NCBI GenBank assembly: GCA_902776195.1
Contig: CACYPF010000008.1
Location: 1-64,000 of the forward strand
Source: an uncultured Prevotellaceae bacterium
GTDB taxonomy: Bacteria > Bacteroidota > Bacteroidia > Bacteroidales > Bacteroidaceae
Length of the DNA: 64,000 nucleotides
Direction: 5' to 3'
Positions 25,665-36,500 of this stretch are shown here, one piece after another; the stretch's first letter is position 1; every line of letters starts with the position of its first letter. Made by a program: the position numbers and the translations under genes. The notes beneath the pieces are model-generated. The model made no database searches. It had not been told where the DNA came from and saw only the letters and a program-made list of their open reading frames with translations.

Positions 25665-27797
25665 TTATTTCACATACACTTTCTTCACCTCATCACCCTG
25701 CCGGCGGATGACAAGTCCACGATAGGCAGGAGTGACGGGAATACCCTGAAGATTATAGTTCTTTGTCACGGGGTATTGTCCGTATACGCTTGTCATCTGG
25801 ATACCGTCAGTTCCTCCTGTCACTTTGATCATTCCCAATTCCGTTTCTACCTCAGAGACCCCGTTCCGTGCAATGACCAGATAGTCGCCAGCCTCCAAAG
25901 AACTGAGTTTACAGGGCAGGTCAAACTCCACTCCCTCGTCCACATAATACATCTCTTTTACAGAAGATTCGGTTTCCTGCCTTGTATCGTCCATGCTACC
26001 ATCATCATTGACCGGGACAGCACGGACACTGACAACGTCATGTAAGGAGCCCTGCTCAACCTTCAGCCGGTAGGTAATCACCACATCCTCATTATAGGAA
26101 TACTCCGCTTTAGCATCACTGTCCAGGACTGACAAAAGACAATCCGTCTTACAACTGATGGATGCCTCATCGCCATGAACACTTAATAATGCCATGAAGT
26201 TCTCATAGCCAGCACAAGGCTCCCATGCCGCCTCACTGTCCGTCGTACGGAAACAGGGGTATAGTTTATAGTCGCCATCCACCAGTCCTGTCAATGTCAG
26301 CTTATAGTCCCCACCATCTTGCTCTGTGTCCAGTAAGTCGTACATCACCATGTCTTTAAACTCAGACAAGATATAATATTGCTTTTCACCCTGACCTTCG
26401 AGACAAAAGCCTACCTGACAGTTCTTGACAAGAGGACATGACACAACCTGAATATTATAGTCTAATGACAGTGTACAACTCTTGTCCACCACCTCCACCG
26501 TCTCATCACTGGAATGGAGCATCAGCACATGTATTGCAGGCTTATCCGCAGGCTCTTTAGCGTTAGGATAGAGTCCTGTAGAGAAAACCTGTCCCATTCT
26601 GAAGCCATCCGGAGAGAGCGACCCTCCTGTCCCTTGGCTTGTCGGGAACAGCGAACCGATACGATAGTACGAATCAGCATGTCCGCTCCATCCCCAGTTA
26701 ATATGGAAAAAATCATCCGAATCATAACCGTCAATCACAAAAGCGTGCCCGCTACTGGAACTCTGACCAGTGAAAAAGACAGCCCTTGCCACTTTGACCT
26801 CGTCATAGAGCAACTGCAACCACTCCTGATAAGGATGGAGCTGCTGAATACGGAATCTGACATTCTCAAACCCCAAATGATTGAAAGCCCCCAAGCCACC
26901 ACCAGCGTCAGAAGAGGAAGAGCCAGAACCGTAGGTGACTCCATAATCCATCTCCATGGCAGCCCCGCAAATATGCATCAACTGGGCTACTGCCGCTTTC
27001 TGTGCGTCTGTCACACCTTCTTTGCCATAGTCATCTATCAGATTTCCCCAGTCAATCACTGTACCGGCAGGAATCGCCTCGTCACTGAACTGCAACCAGG
27101 CAGGTGCCCGCTTACCATCTTGACTGACATTCGGGTCTTCCCATTTGTGACCTACTCTCTCCGGGATGTCCTTGACAACTTTGGCACCAGCAGCCTGATA
27201 CTCCTCCTTCCAGGCATAAAGCACTTGCGCCAATGCCGTTGCGGAACATCCTGTCACTGCCTGTTGGGCATCTCTCAGCTTTTGTGTACATTCCTCATCG
27301 CTATAGGAGGTGACCATAGGACATTGCAGGTTATAAGGACTCCTCTGGTCCCATTTGCACGTGATCTGCACGGGAATAGAAGGACCTAAATAGACGGCAG
27401 CCCGCTGGGGTACTGTGATATTCTGTTGCTGGATGACAGCAATCTCGTCCGCATAATGCTGAATCCATGAGCGAAGGTTCTGAGGTATCTCCACCTCATC
27501 AAACACACCATCCTCGCAATAGCCGAGTATCGCCGGCGTACGGTCGTCACCGCTGACCACGACATAACCTTTCTGGTGGTCCGCATTAAACACATAACAA
27601 TAGGCATTTGTTCCAGAAGAGACATTCGCTGCACGCCGCTGCTGTGTGATACTCCTCCCCTTTGCCCCCATAAACTGGCGTGCCCTCTGCAAGGCGGTCT
27701 GCTGGTCAACAGGCTGGGCATACAAAAGTGAGTAAGGCTGCCACAACATACAGATGACGAGAAACAGAATGATGTGTATATAGAACCTCATTTTCAT
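25665..27797 (-). CDS. C10-family (streptopain-like) cysteine peptidase, secreted
   Basis: 710 residues. The signal peptide is followed by an inhibitory propeptide (about 30-135, with the typical GYVVVSGDDRTPAILGYCEDGVF). The peptidase domain has the nucleophile Cys184 in VTGCSATALAQVLYAW and the catalytic His in GHAFVIDGYDSDDFFHINWGW near residue 360. About 300 residues of beta-rich modules follow. The C-terminus (YNLQGIPV...GLVIRRQGDEVKKVYVK) resembles the Por-type sorting tail often seen on secreted Bacteroidota proteins. Family C10 includes streptopain of Streptococcus and PrtT of Porphyromonas. It should degrade protein outside the cell. It starts from a promoter at 27823-27852. Confidence 0.9.
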   Translation of the reverse strand: MKMRFYIHIILFLVICMLWQPYSLLYAQPVDQQTALQRARQFMGAKGRSITQQRRAANVSSGTNAYCYVFNADHQKGYVVVSGDDRTPAILGYCEDGVFDEVEIPQNLRSWIQHYADEIAVIQQQNITVPQRAAVYLGPSIPVQITCKWDQRSPYNLQCPMVTSYSDEECTQKLRDAQQAVTGCSATALAQVLYAWKEEYQAAGAKVVKDIPERVGHKWEDPNVSQDGKRAPAWLQFSDEAIPAGTVIDWGNLIDDYGKEGVTDAQKAAVAQLMHICGAAMEMDYGVTYGSGSSSSDAGGGLGAFNHLGFENVRFRIQQLHPYQEWLQLLYDEVKVARAVFFTGQSSSSGHAFVIDGYDSDDFFHINWGWSGHADSYYRIGSLFPTSQGTGGSLSPDGFRMGQVFSTGLYPNAKEPADKPAIHVLMLHSSDETVEVVDKSCTLSLDYNIQVVSCPLVKNCQVGFCLEGQGEKQYYILSEFKDMVMYDLLDTEQDGGDYKLTLTGLVDGDYKLYPCFRTTDSEAAWEPCAGYENFMALLSVHGDEASISCKTDCLLSVLDSDAKAEYSYNEDVVITYRLKVEQGSLHDVVSVRAVPVNDDGSMDDTRQETESSVKEMYYVDEGVEFDLPCKLSSLEAGDYLVIARNGVSEVETELGMIKVTGGTDGIQMTSVYGQYPVTKNYNLQGIPVTPAYRGLVIRRQGDEVKKVYVK

Positions 27798-27822
27798 AAG
27801 CCAAGTTTTTAGTTTAATGATG

Positions 27823-27852
27823 CAAAGGTAGCATAAATCAGACAGAACACAA
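27823..27852 (-). promoter_or_regulatory. promoter of the C10 peptidase (and perhaps GH127)
   Basis: TACCTTTG (plus positions 27823-27830) and TTG (27850-27852) with a 19-base spacer on the minus strand, 25 bases before the start codon. Confidence 0.7.
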
Positions 27853-27857
27853 AGAAA

Positions 27858-27885
27858 TCGGGCAGGAATTTGAGTTCCTGCCCGA
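27858..27885 (-). terminator. terminator of import operon A
   Basis: The perfect 11-bp stem TCGGGCAGGAA (27858-27868) pairs with TTCCTGCCCGA (27875-27885), with loop TTTGAG. It ends the minus-strand operon. Its stem is the same as that ending operon B (52803-52836). Confidence 0.85.
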
Positions 27886-27912
27886 AGTTTGATTATCTGT
27901 AACGCTACCGAA

Positions 27913-29334
27913 TTAATTTGCCTTGATAGTAGCAGGTCTGTTTAATTCGAGAGGTTTGGCATTGGCATATTTGCTGATGCGAGAAGCTCTGTTTCCTGTA
28001 GCACGTGAAGCGGAAGCAGACATCTGAACAAGCTCCATGTCATAGATGCGGGTCAGGTAACCCAGACTAGCCTCAGTAGTAAAGCTTTGCTCTGACATTG
28101 CCTGGAAGTTCCAACCATCAAATGGATAGGTATCCAACAGTGCGCCTTCGAACTTTCCACCTACAGTGAAATTGCCTTCCTCATCAATATCTGCCTCAAT
28201 AGTAGCTGACATGGTCTGATTCTCTGAAAAACTTTGTCCGATACCAGTCCAATAGCCTCCATCAGCCATATCCATAAAAATCAGATAGATAAAGTAAGGA
28301 CCATAGGCTCCTACGTAAGAGCCGGAAGTCATGGTAAATGTTGCTGTCGCCTCGTCACATACCAAAGGTATTGACCATGGATACTTAGAGTACAATGCGA
28401 AATCAAGAGAGGTCGTCGAAAGTTTGGCAGGCACATAGTAGAAGTCCCCCGAACCTTGTTCCTGCGTAAAGAAGAGAGCGTAATCTCCCAAGAGATCCTT
28501 AAACTCGTACTGGATGAAAGCTACTGTCTTCACTACCGGACCGGAGGTGATAGTCACCGTTCCCACACGAGGTGCACCAGTATCATTTGCAGTTACTGAG
28601 CAGCTCAGGACATTGGTTCTTGCATTCCATTCAGCGGTTACCCACTCATCGTTACTCTTCACGGTAACGGCTCTTGAATGGCTGACTGCAATAGTAAAGT
28701 CAGCAGCCTCATTCGTTGACTTAATCTTATCCGTCTCTGGCTCCAGCAGGAATCCTTGCTGGGTAATCACGATATCGTTAGAATAATCACCCATGGTGAC
28801 AGTAACAATACCGACACGGGGATCTGCCTCGTTATTGTCCTCAGCGACAATCTCAATCTGGCTGGTCTCCTCGTTAAAAGTGGCGGTAAGCCATTCTGAC
28901 TGACTCTCAACGGTCACTGTCTGATTATGAACAACGTCAATGCCAAGGGATGCCTGATAGTCGCCAATCTCATACTCCAAAGACGGAACACCATAGACAC
29001 TGCTCTTCTGGGTAGCTGTCACCTGGGCTTCAGTGCTGCCAGAAACGAGTTTGATAACTGCGGAACGTCCATCAAGGGTGAGGTTCGGCTGGGCAGTCAC
29101 AATGACCTGACTCCCTTGAACACTCAGAGTAAGCCAACTGGCATCGGTGGTGGCAGTAACTGTGCCACTGCCGTTCACAACGATACTACCATCGCCGCCA
29201 TCAGCCTCGAACAGCACATCTGCACTGGCAATCTCGAGCTTAGGGGTTGCCTGATAGGTCGCATCGTCATCGCCGCAGGACGTGAACATAGTCACGCCTG
29301 CCAGCAATACGATAAAACTTAATATCTTTTTCAT
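27913..29334 (-). CDS. lipoprotein with tandem BACON domains (operon A)
   Basis: 473 residues, lipobox MFTSCGDD. At least three BACON-type Ig-like domains lie in tandem between residues 35 and 280. Each contains a D/E-x-W-L/V-T-A/L strand and ends with a V.Q pair (SWLTLSVQGSQVIV...ATQKS; EWLTATF...ITQQG; EWVTAEW...IQYE). The remaining 190 residues (LGDYALFFTQEQGSGDFYYV...) show no family I recognise. BACON domains commonly occur in surface proteins that hold glycans or mucins. It is the last gene of operon A and has no counterpart in operon B. Its ligand is unknown. Confidence 0.8.
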   Translation of the reverse strand: MKKILSFIVLLAGVTMFTSCGDDDATYQATPKLEIASADVLFEADGGDGSIVVNGSGTVTATTDASWLTLSVQGSQVIVTAQPNLTLDGRSAVIKLVSGSTEAQVTATQKSSVYGVPSLEYEIGDYQASLGIDVVHNQTVTVESQSEWLTATFNEETSQIEIVAEDNNEADPRVGIVTVTMGDYSNDIVITQQGFLLEPETDKIKSTNEAADFTIAVSHSRAVTVKSNDEWVTAEWNARTNVLSCSVTANDTGAPRVGTVTITSGPVVKTVAFIQYEFKDLLGDYALFFTQEQGSGDFYYVPAKLSTTSLDFALYSKYPWSIPLVCDEATATFTMTSGSYVGAYGPYFIYLIFMDMADGGYWTGIGQSFSENQTMSATIEADIDEEGNFTVGGKFEGALLDTYPFDGWNFQAMSEQSFTTEASLGYLTRIYDMELVQMSASASRATGNRASRISKYANAKPLELNRPATIKAN

Positions 29335-29356
29335 AATCTAATTCTTTAAGATGTGT

Positions 29357-30907
29357 TTAATTATCAAATGGATTAGAAACAGGAGCAGTGGTCAACTTGA
29401 AGGACTTCGTTGAATCCTTGCTGTCTGTCAGGATCATGTAGCTCGGATTATCCTCGTTGTCAGCACTCAGGATAAAGGTCGTGCTTTCCAGATAATCTAT
29501 AAGAACATAGTATCCATGATTATAATACCAGGTACCACTACTGTAGTTACGATCTCCCTCGTAGGTGAACTTTATCTCCGTACCACTGACAGGTGTCACT
29601 TTAAGACCTAACAGACCACCGTAAGAGCCACTGGTGAAGAAGAGACCATAACCATTCTCTGCATTATAATCAACGAATGCCATCACACCAATATTCTCAC
29701 TTTCACTGTCAGACAGTGCCTTACATACGTCAAAGTATGGACGGGCAGCCTCACTGATATTGCTATAAGCCACATAAAGTTCCAATGTCTCAAACAATCC
29801 GCTCAGAGGAACCTGATTGATGGTGATAACGGCAGTCTGACCGTCAACCTCAGCAGTGACATGACCAGTACGTGCCACACCGGTATTCTGTGCTACATTG
29901 ATAGTAACTACCTTACCTGATGCACTAACGGTAATCCAGTCAACGTCAGAGGTATATGTAAACTTATCAGCCAAGTTGAACTCATAAGTAAGGGTCTTGG
30001 CATTATTACTGAGAGTAATACTCTCTCCGATATTATTGGTGACGATAGAAGTGGTCAGTAATGCGCTGAATACGACACTATTGTCTTCCTGAGCCGTGAA
30101 TGTACCCTCAGTCTCATCGTATTTGAACACCTTGACCTCTTTACCAGCTATCGTGACGGGCTCATAGAAAGAGAAACCATCAATGTCAAAACAGAAGGGA
30201 GTCTCAATAGACTCTTCTTCAGCCTCTTCATCTTCACCGACAACCGGTGAGATGGTCATATATCTGTCATCTGCGGCAATACCCAGATGATATGCCTGTC
30301 CATCAATGACACCAATAGCCTGGTCAAAGACCAGATTCTTCTTGAATTCTTCCATTTCTGACTGATAGTCTTCGACACTCTGAGTCAGCTTGTGCATATA
30401 CATCACATTACCAGAGCGGTTACCCTTCAGCGTTATGGTATTCTCATCCTCACTGATATTCATGACAATGAAGATAAAGTCACCATCGTATGCCTGATAG
30501 CCACCAGCACCAGATGAACCTGTCGGGGTGGCAAAGTAGTGCATATAGTCATTATAGGTGTCAAACGCCAGAACGGGTCCACCCTCATTAGTCAAGGAAT
30601 AGGTGGAGGTGATAGACTGGGTGACATCATCTGCCAGCTCAAAGCATACCTTCACATTCTCCTCGTCGAATTGCATTGTATAGGCATATCCTCCATAGCT
30701 CTGCTCACGGTCGGGGAAATAGTTCAGTACCCATCCGTACTCCGCACTGGTCAATACTCTTTCTACATTTGACAGATACTTGGCAGAACGCGCAGAGGCA
30801 GAGTCCGTAAACAAATCCTCCTGATCTTTCAAGCACGATGTCAGCAACAACGGAAGTGCCAGCAGGAGATAAATGAATATATTCTTCTTATTCATAGTCG
30901 TTTTCAT
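29357..30907 (-). CDS. DUF4302-type lipoprotein with an inserted BACON domain (operon A)
   Basis: 516 residues from the ATG at 30907 (MKTTMNKKN...); a second ATG at 30895 is also plausible. Lipobox LLTSCLKD. Residues 35-240 match the family that follows SusC, SusD and an HExxH lipoprotein in many Bacteroidota loci (SAEYGWVLNYFPDREQSYGGYAY..., FDTYNDYMHYF). Residues about 300-365 form a BACON-like domain (DVDWITVSASGKVVTINVAQNTGVARTGHVTA...INQV). The paralogue in operon B, which is 86 residues shorter, lacks this domain. The protein presumably sits with the SusCD complex at the surface; no enzymatic motif is seen. Confidence 0.82.
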   Translation of the reverse strand: MKTTMNKKNIFIYLLLALPLLLTSCLKDQEDLFTDSASARSAKYLSNVERVLTSAEYGWVLNYFPDREQSYGGYAYTMQFDEENVKVCFELADDVTQSITSTYSLTNEGGPVLAFDTYNDYMHYFATPTGSSGAGGYQAYDGDFIFIVMNISEDENTITLKGNRSGNVMYMHKLTQSVEDYQSEMEEFKKNLVFDQAIGVIDGQAYHLGIAADDRYMTISPVVGEDEEAEEESIETPFCFDIDGFSFYEPVTIAGKEVKVFKYDETEGTFTAQEDNSVVFSALLTTSIVTNNIGESITLSNNAKTLTYEFNLADKFTYTSDVDWITVSASGKVVTINVAQNTGVARTGHVTAEVDGQTAVITINQVPLSGLFETLELYVAYSNISEAARPYFDVCKALSDSESENIGVMAFVDYNAENGYGLFFTSGSYGGLLGLKVTPVSGTEIKFTYEGDRNYSSGTWYYNHGYYVLIDYLESTTFILSADNEDNPSYMILTDSKDSTKSFKLTTAPVSNPFDN

Positions 30908-30914
30908 TTTAGCA

Positions 30915-31865
30915 TTAATCAACGGTAATATCAGTTAAATCAACCAATCCGCTAGTAACATTGCCCTGACGACGCAAGACACAGTCACGCAGTTCATCAA
31001 GGTCAACACCCCAAGTGTCACTCATATAGGCACGTACAATGTCCAGCTTCTGCTCGATGAGGGCACGACCTGTCTGGATCTGATCCTGGTCAGCCTCGTA
31101 CATCGTGTCGGCTGCCTGCATCTGTGCCTCCCACCATTCTGGTGTGTTCGTCACATACATTGACATCATCTCCGCAAAATCCTCATTGTAGTTTGTCTGT
31201 GCATAGGCAGTGATGAAACCACGCTGCAGATACACAGAAACGTATGGTTCAGAGAACTGGCTGTCACTGACATAAGAAGAAGGGGTCACCTCTCTGAAAG
31301 ACGTTGGGAAATCCTGTGTCTGGTTCAGAATGTGGGTGAACTCATGATGAATGGTCTTAATATAATAGAAATTCAGACCATCAGCAAGACCGAATCTGGG
31401 ATTATAACTTCCATCAAGCACCTGATCAAGGTAATTGATACCCATCAGACAGATTTTCTTTCCTCCCTCAGCGGTACCTAACTCATAAGTACCATTGTTA
31501 CGGAAATGCCATGTGCCGTCCAAGAAGAACATCTTAGGAAAATGAGCACGGGTAAACTCAATGCCTGCGACTTCATTATAGGTCTCCACGCAAAGGTATT
31601 TCACCAAATGAGCCATCTTCACGGACTGCCAGAATTCTGCAGGAACAGTATAATAGTCCATATCACTCTCAATCTCCTCGTAACGATACTTGAAGTCGAT
31701 GTTATAGGGATTGCGGAAGTTAGCCTCCAGCCATTTATCAAACTGATTCTGCTTATAACTGTCGGCAGTGATGACACTTTCGCTCTTAATCTCATCCTTG
31801 CTACAGGATGTGAGCACCAGCCCCATCAATACAAATGGCAACAAATATAATATATTCTTTTTCAT
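30915..31865 (-). CDS. substrate import-associated HExxH zinc metallohydrolase lipoprotein (operon A)
   Basis: 316 residues, lipobox VLTSCSKD. It belongs to the putative zinc metallopeptidase lipoproteins encoded beside SusC/SusD genes. The zinc motif is HEFTH in IKTIHHEFTHILNQTQ, followed by a downstream acidic EDFAEMMSMYV that could supply the third ligand. The N-terminal part has the family-typical YKQNQFDKWLEANFRNPYNIDFKYRYEE. It may act on peptides or modified glycans before import; no member I can name has a proven substrate. It follows SusD by 9 bases. The operon B paralogue (50361-51467) has a 50-residue insertion that this one lacks. Confidence 0.87.
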   Translation of the reverse strand: MKKNILYLLPFVLMGLVLTSCSKDEIKSESVITADSYKQNQFDKWLEANFRNPYNIDFKYRYEEIESDMDYYTVPAEFWQSVKMAHLVKYLCVETYNEVAGIEFTRAHFPKMFFLDGTWHFRNNGTYELGTAEGGKKICLMGINYLDQVLDGSYNPRFGLADGLNFYYIKTIHHEFTHILNQTQDFPTSFREVTPSSYVSDSQFSEPYVSVYLQRGFITAYAQTNYNEDFAEMMSMYVTNTPEWWEAQMQAADTMYEADQDQIQTGRALIEQKLDIVRAYMSDTWGVDLDELRDCVLRRQGNVTSGLVDLTDITVD

Positions 31866-31874
31866 ATCTCTGTC

Positions 31875-33530
31875 TTACTTTTCATTAATACATGTAGCAA
31901 CAACCTCATCGCTGGGCTCTGTGGTCTGGCGTGGATTAGGTACGTAACCAGCCTCGCGTACCTTCTGAGGAATCTGAATGGCACGACGGGGATCGTCTAC
32001 TTTCAGCCAGTCTGTAATTTTAAGAGGAACACCTGATGCGTCCATGGTACGTCTTGGAATCTCAATACCCCAGCGTTTGATATCAAACCAACGCTTACCC
32101 TCTGGCATGGTCTCAAAACGGCGCATGGCAAGAACGAGTTGTATCATGCTCTCCTGCTCAGAGCCTTCCGCATCAATCGTAAATTTCGGATGCAGGTGCT
32201 TTTTCAGAGAAGAGCCCATGCCTGTGGCATCATCATAAGCATATTCCTGCGCATTCATGAACGCTTTAACCTTATCCAACGTAGCAGTATAAGATTTATA
32301 GTTGGTTCCCACGGCATTATGTATCCAGAGGTTCATGTCAGCAAGTGCCTTATCATACTGTTTCAACATAATATAGGCTTCCGCACGGTTCAGCAGCACC
32401 TCATCACCAGTGAACGCATTGTAAACGGTTTTACGATATCCGTTACCTGTCACTGGATCAGTCTCCTCAAACAAGTACGGCAGACGCCACATGCTCCATG
32501 CATTAAGGTTACTTCCTGAGTATCGCTTTACCTGATATGCAAATGAGGTATAGTTTCCACCCCACAGTCTTGCCAGTGCACTGACGGTCTCATTGGTGCC
32601 AAGGTAGGCATTATGAGAATAACGGTGCCAAACGGAGAAACCACCGAAACTTAATCCTCCATTAGAAAAAGAAGTCAGCAGTAGAAGATTGCACTTGAGC
32701 GTGGCATCGACAAAGTGGTTGGCGACATTATCCTGCTGATAACGGGTTCCATAGGGCAGTCCCTGAAGCACAGCCCAGTCGCGAAGCATGGTCTCAGGGT
32801 TCGTTCCTAATACCTTGTTGGCATACTCGATGGCCTTCTCATACTTCTCATAATAGAGATAGAAACGGGTAGCAAACGCATAGGCTGCATTTCTGTTGAA
32901 ATGGTACTTAGGCACCGTATAGTAGCTTTCGCCCACGTAGGGTAATGCTGCCTCAAGATCCTCAGCGATGTGCGCATAATTCTCATGGACGGTCTCACGC
33001 TGATACTGAGGATTCAGTTCTTTTTCCGTCTCCGTCACATAAGACACGCCAATAGCGTCGGGGTCGTTTGCGTTATAGTGCTGGGCAAACACATTCACCA
33101 GCATGAAGTGGGCATAGGCACGACAGAGCAAAGCCTCTGCCTGAGCCTCTTTCAGCGTAGTAGTGGTAGCACCACCCATAGACTCGATACCCTCAAGCGC
33201 CATATTGGCTGTCTCGATACACTGATAGAGATCCATCCAGTAGCCTTCGGGATCGGCATTGTTGGTCTCAGTAACATCTGTCCAGCTGTAGATCTCGTCC
33301 AGAAAACGCTCGGTGTTAGGGTTGGTCTCACCCATATCGTCCACGTTGTCTGAAGCGAATTCCGTGAATGCCATGTGCTCATGAGATGGATATGCAGCCA
33401 CCAACAGTTTCTGTATCTTCTCTTCCGTATTCGCCTCGGTACGGTTATCGGGCAGTTTGTCAAGGAAGTCACCGCACGATGTCAGTCCCATGCCCAAGGC
33501 AATGATGGATAATCCAATATATTTCTTCAT
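31875..33530 (-). CDS. SusD/RagB-family lipoprotein (operon A)
   Basis: 551 residues, lipobox GLTSCGDFLDKLPD, the usual start of SusD/RagB proteins. The SusD core is clear: EALLCRAYAHFMLVNVFAQHYN, VPKYHFNRNAAYAFATRFYLY and the C-terminal MRRFETMPEGKRWFDIKRWG. It pairs with SusC A 45 bases upstream and is paralogous to the operon B SusD: both share MKKYIGLSIIAL, LPD.R.E.DTE.K and the ending of the SusD core. RagB-type members bind peptides in Porphyromonas. The zinc lipoprotein partner makes a peptide ligand possible but not shown. Confidence 0.93.
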   Translation of the reverse strand: MKKYIGLSIIALGMGLTSCGDFLDKLPDNRTEANTEEKIQKLLVAAYPSHEHMAFTEFASDNVDDMGETNPNTERFLDEIYSWTDVTETNNADPEGYWMDLYQCIETANMALEGIESMGGATTTTLKEAQAEALLCRAYAHFMLVNVFAQHYNANDPDAIGVSYVTETEKELNPQYQRETVHENYAHIAEDLEAALPYVGESYYTVPKYHFNRNAAYAFATRFYLYYEKYEKAIEYANKVLGTNPETMLRDWAVLQGLPYGTRYQQDNVANHFVDATLKCNLLLLTSFSNGGLSFGGFSVWHRYSHNAYLGTNETVSALARLWGGNYTSFAYQVKRYSGSNLNAWSMWRLPYLFEETDPVTGNGYRKTVYNAFTGDEVLLNRAEAYIMLKQYDKALADMNLWIHNAVGTNYKSYTATLDKVKAFMNAQEYAYDDATGMGSSLKKHLHPKFTIDAEGSEQESMIQLVLAMRRFETMPEGKRWFDIKRWGIEIPRRTMDASGVPLKITDWLKVDDPRRAIQIPQKVREAGYVPNPRQTTEPSDEVVATCINEK

Positions 33531-33575
33531 AATCTTCTTTTCTTTTTTACCTTTTTTCTTTATTACCTTATTATA

Positions 33576-36500
33576 TTACAGTCCCAGACGGAGTGTCATC
33601 GTGAACTGCTTAGGCATAGGCACGGCAACACCACCAGTATTGAAGAACTCAGGATCCTGACCGTTCAGTTTCTTGTCGGCATAAATCAGGAACAGGTTGG
33701 TAGCCTGCAACTTCAGGGAGAGATTGTTCAGCTTCAGCTTAGAGATCCACTTCTTGGGGAAATCATAACCGATGGAGATTTCCTTCATGCGGATGAAGTC
33801 ACCCTTGGCGATACGCTCTGTAGAGTAGTTATAGGCATTATAAGCATAGCTCAGGTCAGAGTCGTTCTGGTTCTGACGGCTTGAAGCGATCACCGGAACG
33901 GTGGTGACAGCCTCGTCACCGGGCACCATCCAGCGGTTGGCAAACTCCTTCGGCATGGAGTTCAGGTCGTTGTACGAATTCCTGAAGACAGGATCGAGGC
34001 GAACGACGTTACCGAAGCTGTAAGTAATGAAGACATTCAGCGTAATGCCTTTATATTTGAAGATATTACCAAACGAACCGACATCGGTAGGATCAACACT
34101 ACCACTATACTCCAAGAATTTCAGCTTTTCCTTGTCCTGTGTCTGGAAATAGATACCTGTCGTCGTGATGTTTCCATCCTGATCGAGGAAGGTAGGAAGA
34201 CCCTCGCTGTTCAGTCCCTTGAAGGGGATGGAGAACAGGGCACGTACGGGATAGCCCTCCAGGGCGAAACCGGTACCCGAGACAAGGTCGATGACACGCT
34301 TTACATTCTCCAGCTCCGTCACCTCGTTGTGGGTGTGAGAGTAGATGAAGTTAGTAGTCCAACTGAAGTCCGGGGTCTTGATCGGTGTGGCAGAGATAGA
34401 CATCTCGACACCTCTTGATTTCATGGAGGCTACGTTACCGTATTTCTGTCCACCCATCTGGGTATTGACGATACCGATCAGGTCATAGTTGTTACGCCAG
34501 TAGACATCAGCCTCGAAGTTGATGCGGTTGTTCAGGAAACCTAACTGGACACCCAGGTTGAACTCATGCTTCTTCTCGAAGGTCAGTTCACCGTTGGCAC
34601 GTTCGTACTCCTCCAATCCGCTCTCACGCAGACCGGCAGAGGGACGCCAGGGATTGTAACTGCGGATAACCGGCAGAGAGTTCGTAACCCATGAGGGACC
34701 GCTCTCAGCTGTCAGTGAGTAAGATGCCTTCAGGGTGGCTGTGGTCAGCACGTTCTTGAAAGTCTTCTGGAACCAAGGCTCCTCATGGGCATTCCATGCA
34801 CCAGATACGTTCCAGGTAGGCAACCAGCGTGCCTTCGTGGATTTTCCTAATTTGTTGGTACCCTCATAACGGATGGTACCGTTGATAGTATAGCGTCCCT
34901 TATAAGAATAGGTGGCGGTTCCGAAGAAAGCGGCACGACGCTCATGGGTATTGTCTAAGGTGAAATAGTCGGTATTCATTTCCGCACCCTTCTTGAACAC
35001 CTGATAAGCATAGTTAGGAATCTCACCTAATGAGTACTGCAAGCCCCAGCCACGGAACCAGTCTGCGGTACGGTCGATGCTGTTCACCTCCATACCACCA
35101 TACAGGTTGACAATATGGTCGTTAGCATAAACATCATTATAAGCAGCGGTGAGACGGAAGTCCCATGCACTCATCTTATTGGTATTCTTATTCATGATAC
35201 CACCATTGGGCAATATGGATATGGGCTGTGCATAAGGGTTCTCAGGATCGGTATAAAGGTATTGGTTATTATCACGGATCTTGGTATTACCCATGGCACG
35301 ATAAGCATTCGCCTGGTTAGAGTCGTCCAGAATATGGTGATTACGTGTTGCCTGATTGAACTTGAAGGCACCCAACACACCAAGTTCCACCTTCTGGATG
35401 GGCTTGTACTTCAACTCACCTTGTACACGAATATCAAAAATATCGAGGTCGATATTGTTGTTTTCCAACTCATGCAGAATATTGAAAGGTGCGTAGTTAC
35501 GGGTATAGAAGGTATTTGGATCCAGAGCACGGGAAGTGTTCAGGGCGTATGAATACGGGTTGATATCGAAGGAACGGTTCACCTGTCCTGATACCACGTC
35601 GGTCTCGGCAGACAAGGTGCCGGGGGCTTTCTGCTTACGATAGCTGGCATTGGCAATCATACTGAAGGTAACCTTGTTGGAGACCTTAAACGTATTATTC
35701 AGGTTAGCGGTGTAACGCTCTACCTTCGACTGCTTAGTCCATCCCGGGTCAAACATAGCGGAAACAGAGGCGTAGGTCTGGGCACGCTCAGTACCCGTAG
35801 AGATACTGATAGAGTGGTTGTGCTGAATAGCATTAGAGAACAACTCATCAAACCAGTCAGTATTGCGGTACTCAGCCTGGCGCAGATAATCGGCACGGGC
35901 CTCTAACGTATTTGCCAAACCGTATTGTCCGTTAGTAGCGTCATACTCACCAATTAACTGGTACATCTTACCATATACACCACTGGAAGCGGCATTAGAG
36001 GTCTCCGCATAGTTCAGGTAACCCTTCTGCTGCATCTCCTGGTAGATAGACATCTGATCCTGGGAGTTCATGATGTTGAAGGTGCTGTAAGAGGGTTTCA
36101 GACGCATGGTGTACTCACCGGTATAGTTGATGCGAGCCTGACCAGCCTTACCTTTCTTGGTGGTGATGACAATCACACCAGCCATGGCACGGGCACCGTA
36201 GATAGAGGTGGCACTACCGTCCTTCAGAATATCGAAGGTCTCAATATCGTCGGAGTTCAGACCTGCGATAGCACTGGATATCAGGGTATTGGCATCACCA
36301 GAAGACAAGTCGTCGGCACTCACGTCCGTCACATCCTCCATGATGACACCGTCAACCACCCACAGGGGCTTGGAGTTACCATAGATAGAGGTAGCACCAC
36401 GCACACGGATCTTCGGAGCTGTACCGAAGGTACCACTGACATTCTGTACCGATACACCGGCGGCACGTCCTTCCAGTGAGCGGGAGATATCTGCCATACC

